From assembly GCF_005930495.1 (NCBI RefSeq), contig NZ_SJEX01000007.1:47008-111007 (forward strand): a DNA stretch of 64,000 nucleotides, given 5' to 3'. A model generated the notes under the pieces. The model had not been told where the DNA came from, ran no database searches, and worked only from the letters and a program-made list of their open reading frames with translations. The position numbers and the translations under genes were made by a program. Below, piece by piece: positions 62,579-64,000 of the stretch. Source of the stretch: Modestobacter excelsi (lineage in GTDB: Bacteria > Actinomycetota > Actinomycetes > Mycobacteriales > Geodermatophilaceae). Each line of letters starts with the position of its first letter. The first letter of the stretch is position 1.

Positions 62579-63886
62579 ATGAGCCAGCACCCCACCCGCG
62601 CCGGCGACGCCGTCGAGACCGCCACCGACCTCGCGTTCGCCTGGCAGACCGACCCCCGCTGGGCCGGCATCCGCCGCGACCACACCGCGGAGGACGTCGT
62701 GGCCCTGCGGGGTCCGGTGGTGGAGGAGCACACGCTGGCCCGCCGCGGCGCCGAGCGGCTGTTCGAGCTGGTCCAGGCCAGCGATGGCCAGGAGTGGGTG
62801 TCCGCGCTCGGCGCGCTCACCGGCAACCAGGCCGTGCAGCAGGTCCGGGCCGGCCTGAAGGCCATCTACCTGTCCGGCTGGCAGGTCGCCGCGGACGCCA
62901 ACACGGCCGGGCAGACCTACCCCGACCAGAGCCTCTACCCGGTGGACTCCGTCCCCTCGGTCGTCCGCCGGATCAACAACGCACTGCTGCGCGCCGGGCA
63001 GGTCGAGGCGGCCGAGGGCGGCGACCGGCGGGACTGGATGGTGCCGATCGTCGCCGACGCCGAGGCCGGGTTCGGCGGACCGCTGAACGCCTACGAGCTG
63101 ATGCGCTCGATGATCGCGGCCGGCGCGGCGGGCGTGCACTGGGAGGACCAGCTGGCCTCGGAGAAGAAGTGCGGTCACATGGGCGGGAAGGTCCTGGTGC
63201 CCACCGGCCAGCACATCCGGACGCTGAACGCCGCCCGGCTAGCCGCCGACGTCGCCGGGGTCCCCTCGATGGTCATCGCCCGCACCGACGCCCTCGCCGC
63301 GACGCTGCTGACCAGCGACCACGACGAGCGCGACCGCCCGTTCCTCACCGGCGAGCGGACGGCGGAGGGCTTCTACACCGTCCGCAACGGCCTGGACCCC
63401 GTCATCGCCCGCGGCCTGGCGTACGCCCCCTACGCCGACCTGATCTGGGTCGAGTCCGCCACTCCGGACCTGGGACTCGCCCGGCGCTTCGCCGAGGCGG
63501 TGCACGCCGAGTTCCCCGACCAGAAGCTGGCCTACAACTGCTCGCCGTCGTTCAACTGGAAGAGCCACCTGGACGACGACCAGATCGCCTCGTTCCAGCG
63601 CGAGCTGGCCGCCATGGGCTACGCCTTCCAGTTCATCACGCTGGCCGGCTTCCACTCCCTCAACCACTCGATGTTCACCCTGGCCCAGGGCTACGCCGAG
63701 CGGCAGATGAGCGCCTACGTCGAGCTGCAGGAGGCCGAGTTCGCCTCCGAGGCCACCGGCTACACCGCCACGCGCCACCAGCGCGAGGTCGGCACCGGCT
63801 ACTTCGACCGGATCGCCGCCGCGCTCAACCCCGCCAGCTCCACCCTCGCCCTGGTCGGCTCCACCGAGTCCGAGCAGTTCCACTGA
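62579..63886 (+). CDS. aceA: isocitrate lyase
   Basis: 435 aa from the ATG after GAGGAG. Class I isocitrate lyase: [40 protein letters not shown] with metal-binding Asp, the active-site signature [38 protein letters not shown]. Cleaves isocitrate to glyoxylate and succinate for growth on C2 units. It would be needed to grow on the acetyl-CoA produced from acetoacetyl-CoA, fatty acids or acetate. Controlled probably by the divergent RamB-like protein. Confidence 0.96.
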   Translation: MSQHPTRAGDAVETATDLAFAWQTDPRWAGIRRDHTAEDVVALRGPVVEEHTLARRGAERLFELVQASDGQEWVSALGALTGNQAVQQVRAGLKAIYLSGWQVAADANTAGQTYPDQSLYPVDSVPSVVRRINNALLRAGQVEAAEGGDRRDWMVPIVADAEAGFGGPLNAYELMRSMIAAGAAGVHWEDQLASEKKCGHMGGKVLVPTGQHIRTLNAARLAADVAGVPSMVIARTDALAATLLTSDHDERDRPFLTGERTAEGFYTVRNGLDPVIARGLAYAPYADLIWVESATPDLGLARRFAEAVHAEFPDQKLAYNCSPSFNWKSHLDDDQIASFQRELAAMGYAFQFITLAGFHSLNHSMFTLAQGYAERQMSAYVELQEAEFASEATGYTATRHQREVGTGYFDRIAAALNPASSTLALVGSTESEQFH

Positions 63887-63921
63887 CCCGCTCGCCCCAC
63901 GCCTCGCCCAGGAGAACTGCC

Positions 63922-64000
63922 ATGACCACGCTGCACGCCCCTCCCTCGCCCGTCCACCACCGGGGTCTCCCGGCTGAAGCGCAGCTCCTGGCCGTTGCTG
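63922..64000 (+). CDS. unidentified protein, start only (3' partial)
   Basis: An ATG at 63922 with AGGAGAA 8 bases before it opens a frame that runs to the window end: MTTLHAPPSPVHHRGL and 10 further residues. Only 26 codons are visible, 35 bp after aceA, so it is probably in the same operon. Malate synthase or another glyoxylate-shunt gene is a common neighbour, but nothing in this stretch proves identity. Confidence 0.55.
   Translation, partial: MTTLHAPPSPVHHRGLPAEAQLLAVA

Overview
The window is very GC-rich with strong third-position bias, frequent GTG starts, GGAGG-type ribosome sites and heavy use of 1-8 nt gene overlaps. This is typical of a free-living Actinomycetota. The gene set (MHS and BCCT transporters, many IclR/GntR regulators, a RamB-like regulator beside isocitrate lyase) would suit a Geodermatophilaceae-like soil or rock organism, but the family is an inference. 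No tRNA, rRNA, CRISPR array, insertion sequence or prophage is visible. About 54 protein genes were placed, two of them cut by the window edges and one a 5'-truncated pseudogene.

The left two thirds is a one-carbon/methyl-group catabolic island. 0-6 kb: a LigM-like tetrahydrofolate-dependent O-demethylase (partial), a convergent operon with protocatechuate 4,5-dioxygenase LigAB, a muconolactone-isomerase-like protein and an alpha/beta hydrolase, then a NarL-type two-component system. 6.3-11.4 kb: metF-like, folD, a PabB-PabC fusion, fchA and purU, i.e. the route from methyl-THF to formate plus folate supply. 11.6-17 kb: CocE-type hydrolase, aldehyde dehydrogenase, zinc alcohol dehydrogenase, and a broken Abhydrolase_10 gene. 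17.4-24.2 kb: a three-component Rieske oxygenase (probable glycine betaine demethylase) with an IclR regulator, a second purU, L-serine dehydratase and a GntR regulator. 24.3-34 kb: soxBDAG plus a dimethylglycine oxidase-like gene, and a BCCT transporter. Together these give glycine betaine > dimethylglycine > sarcosine > glycine, with serine > pyruvate by SdaA and C1 units drained by FolD/FchA/PurU. A serine hydroxymethyltransferase, needed for glycine > serine, is not in the window. Shared operators tie sections together: a TTGC-N7-GCAA pair for the IclR protein, and an identical CTGGTATATCAGT in front of both sdaA and soxB.

34-48.7 kb holds smaller modules: a CmcJ/NvfI-like oxygenase convergent with a second LigM-like demethylase; a TetR/hydrolase pair; an amino-acid permease, universal stress protein, alanine dehydrogenase and pyruvate-type aminotransferase; and a split transketolase/SDR/MHS transporter operon with a GntR regulator and a perfect 20-bp palindrome.

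48.8-58.9 kb is the most unusual part: a tightly coupled operon of acetoacetyl-CoA synthetase-like ligase, a two-subunit dikinase resembling phenylphosphate synthase/rifampin phosphotransferase (ATP-grasp and phospho-His domains but no PEP/pyruvate barrel), BCCP, biotin carboxylase, a carboxyltransferase in which the pyruvate-binding Arg appears replaced by Thr, and a HAD phosphatase, divergent from an IclR regulator. My hypothesis is a ketone-activating, biotin-dependent carboxylation pathway (ketone > enol phosphate > 3-oxoacid > 3-oxoacyl-CoA). The right end has an MFS exporter, a DUF488 protein, a RamB-like regulator and isocitrate lyase, which would fit growth on acetyl-CoA made by such pathways.
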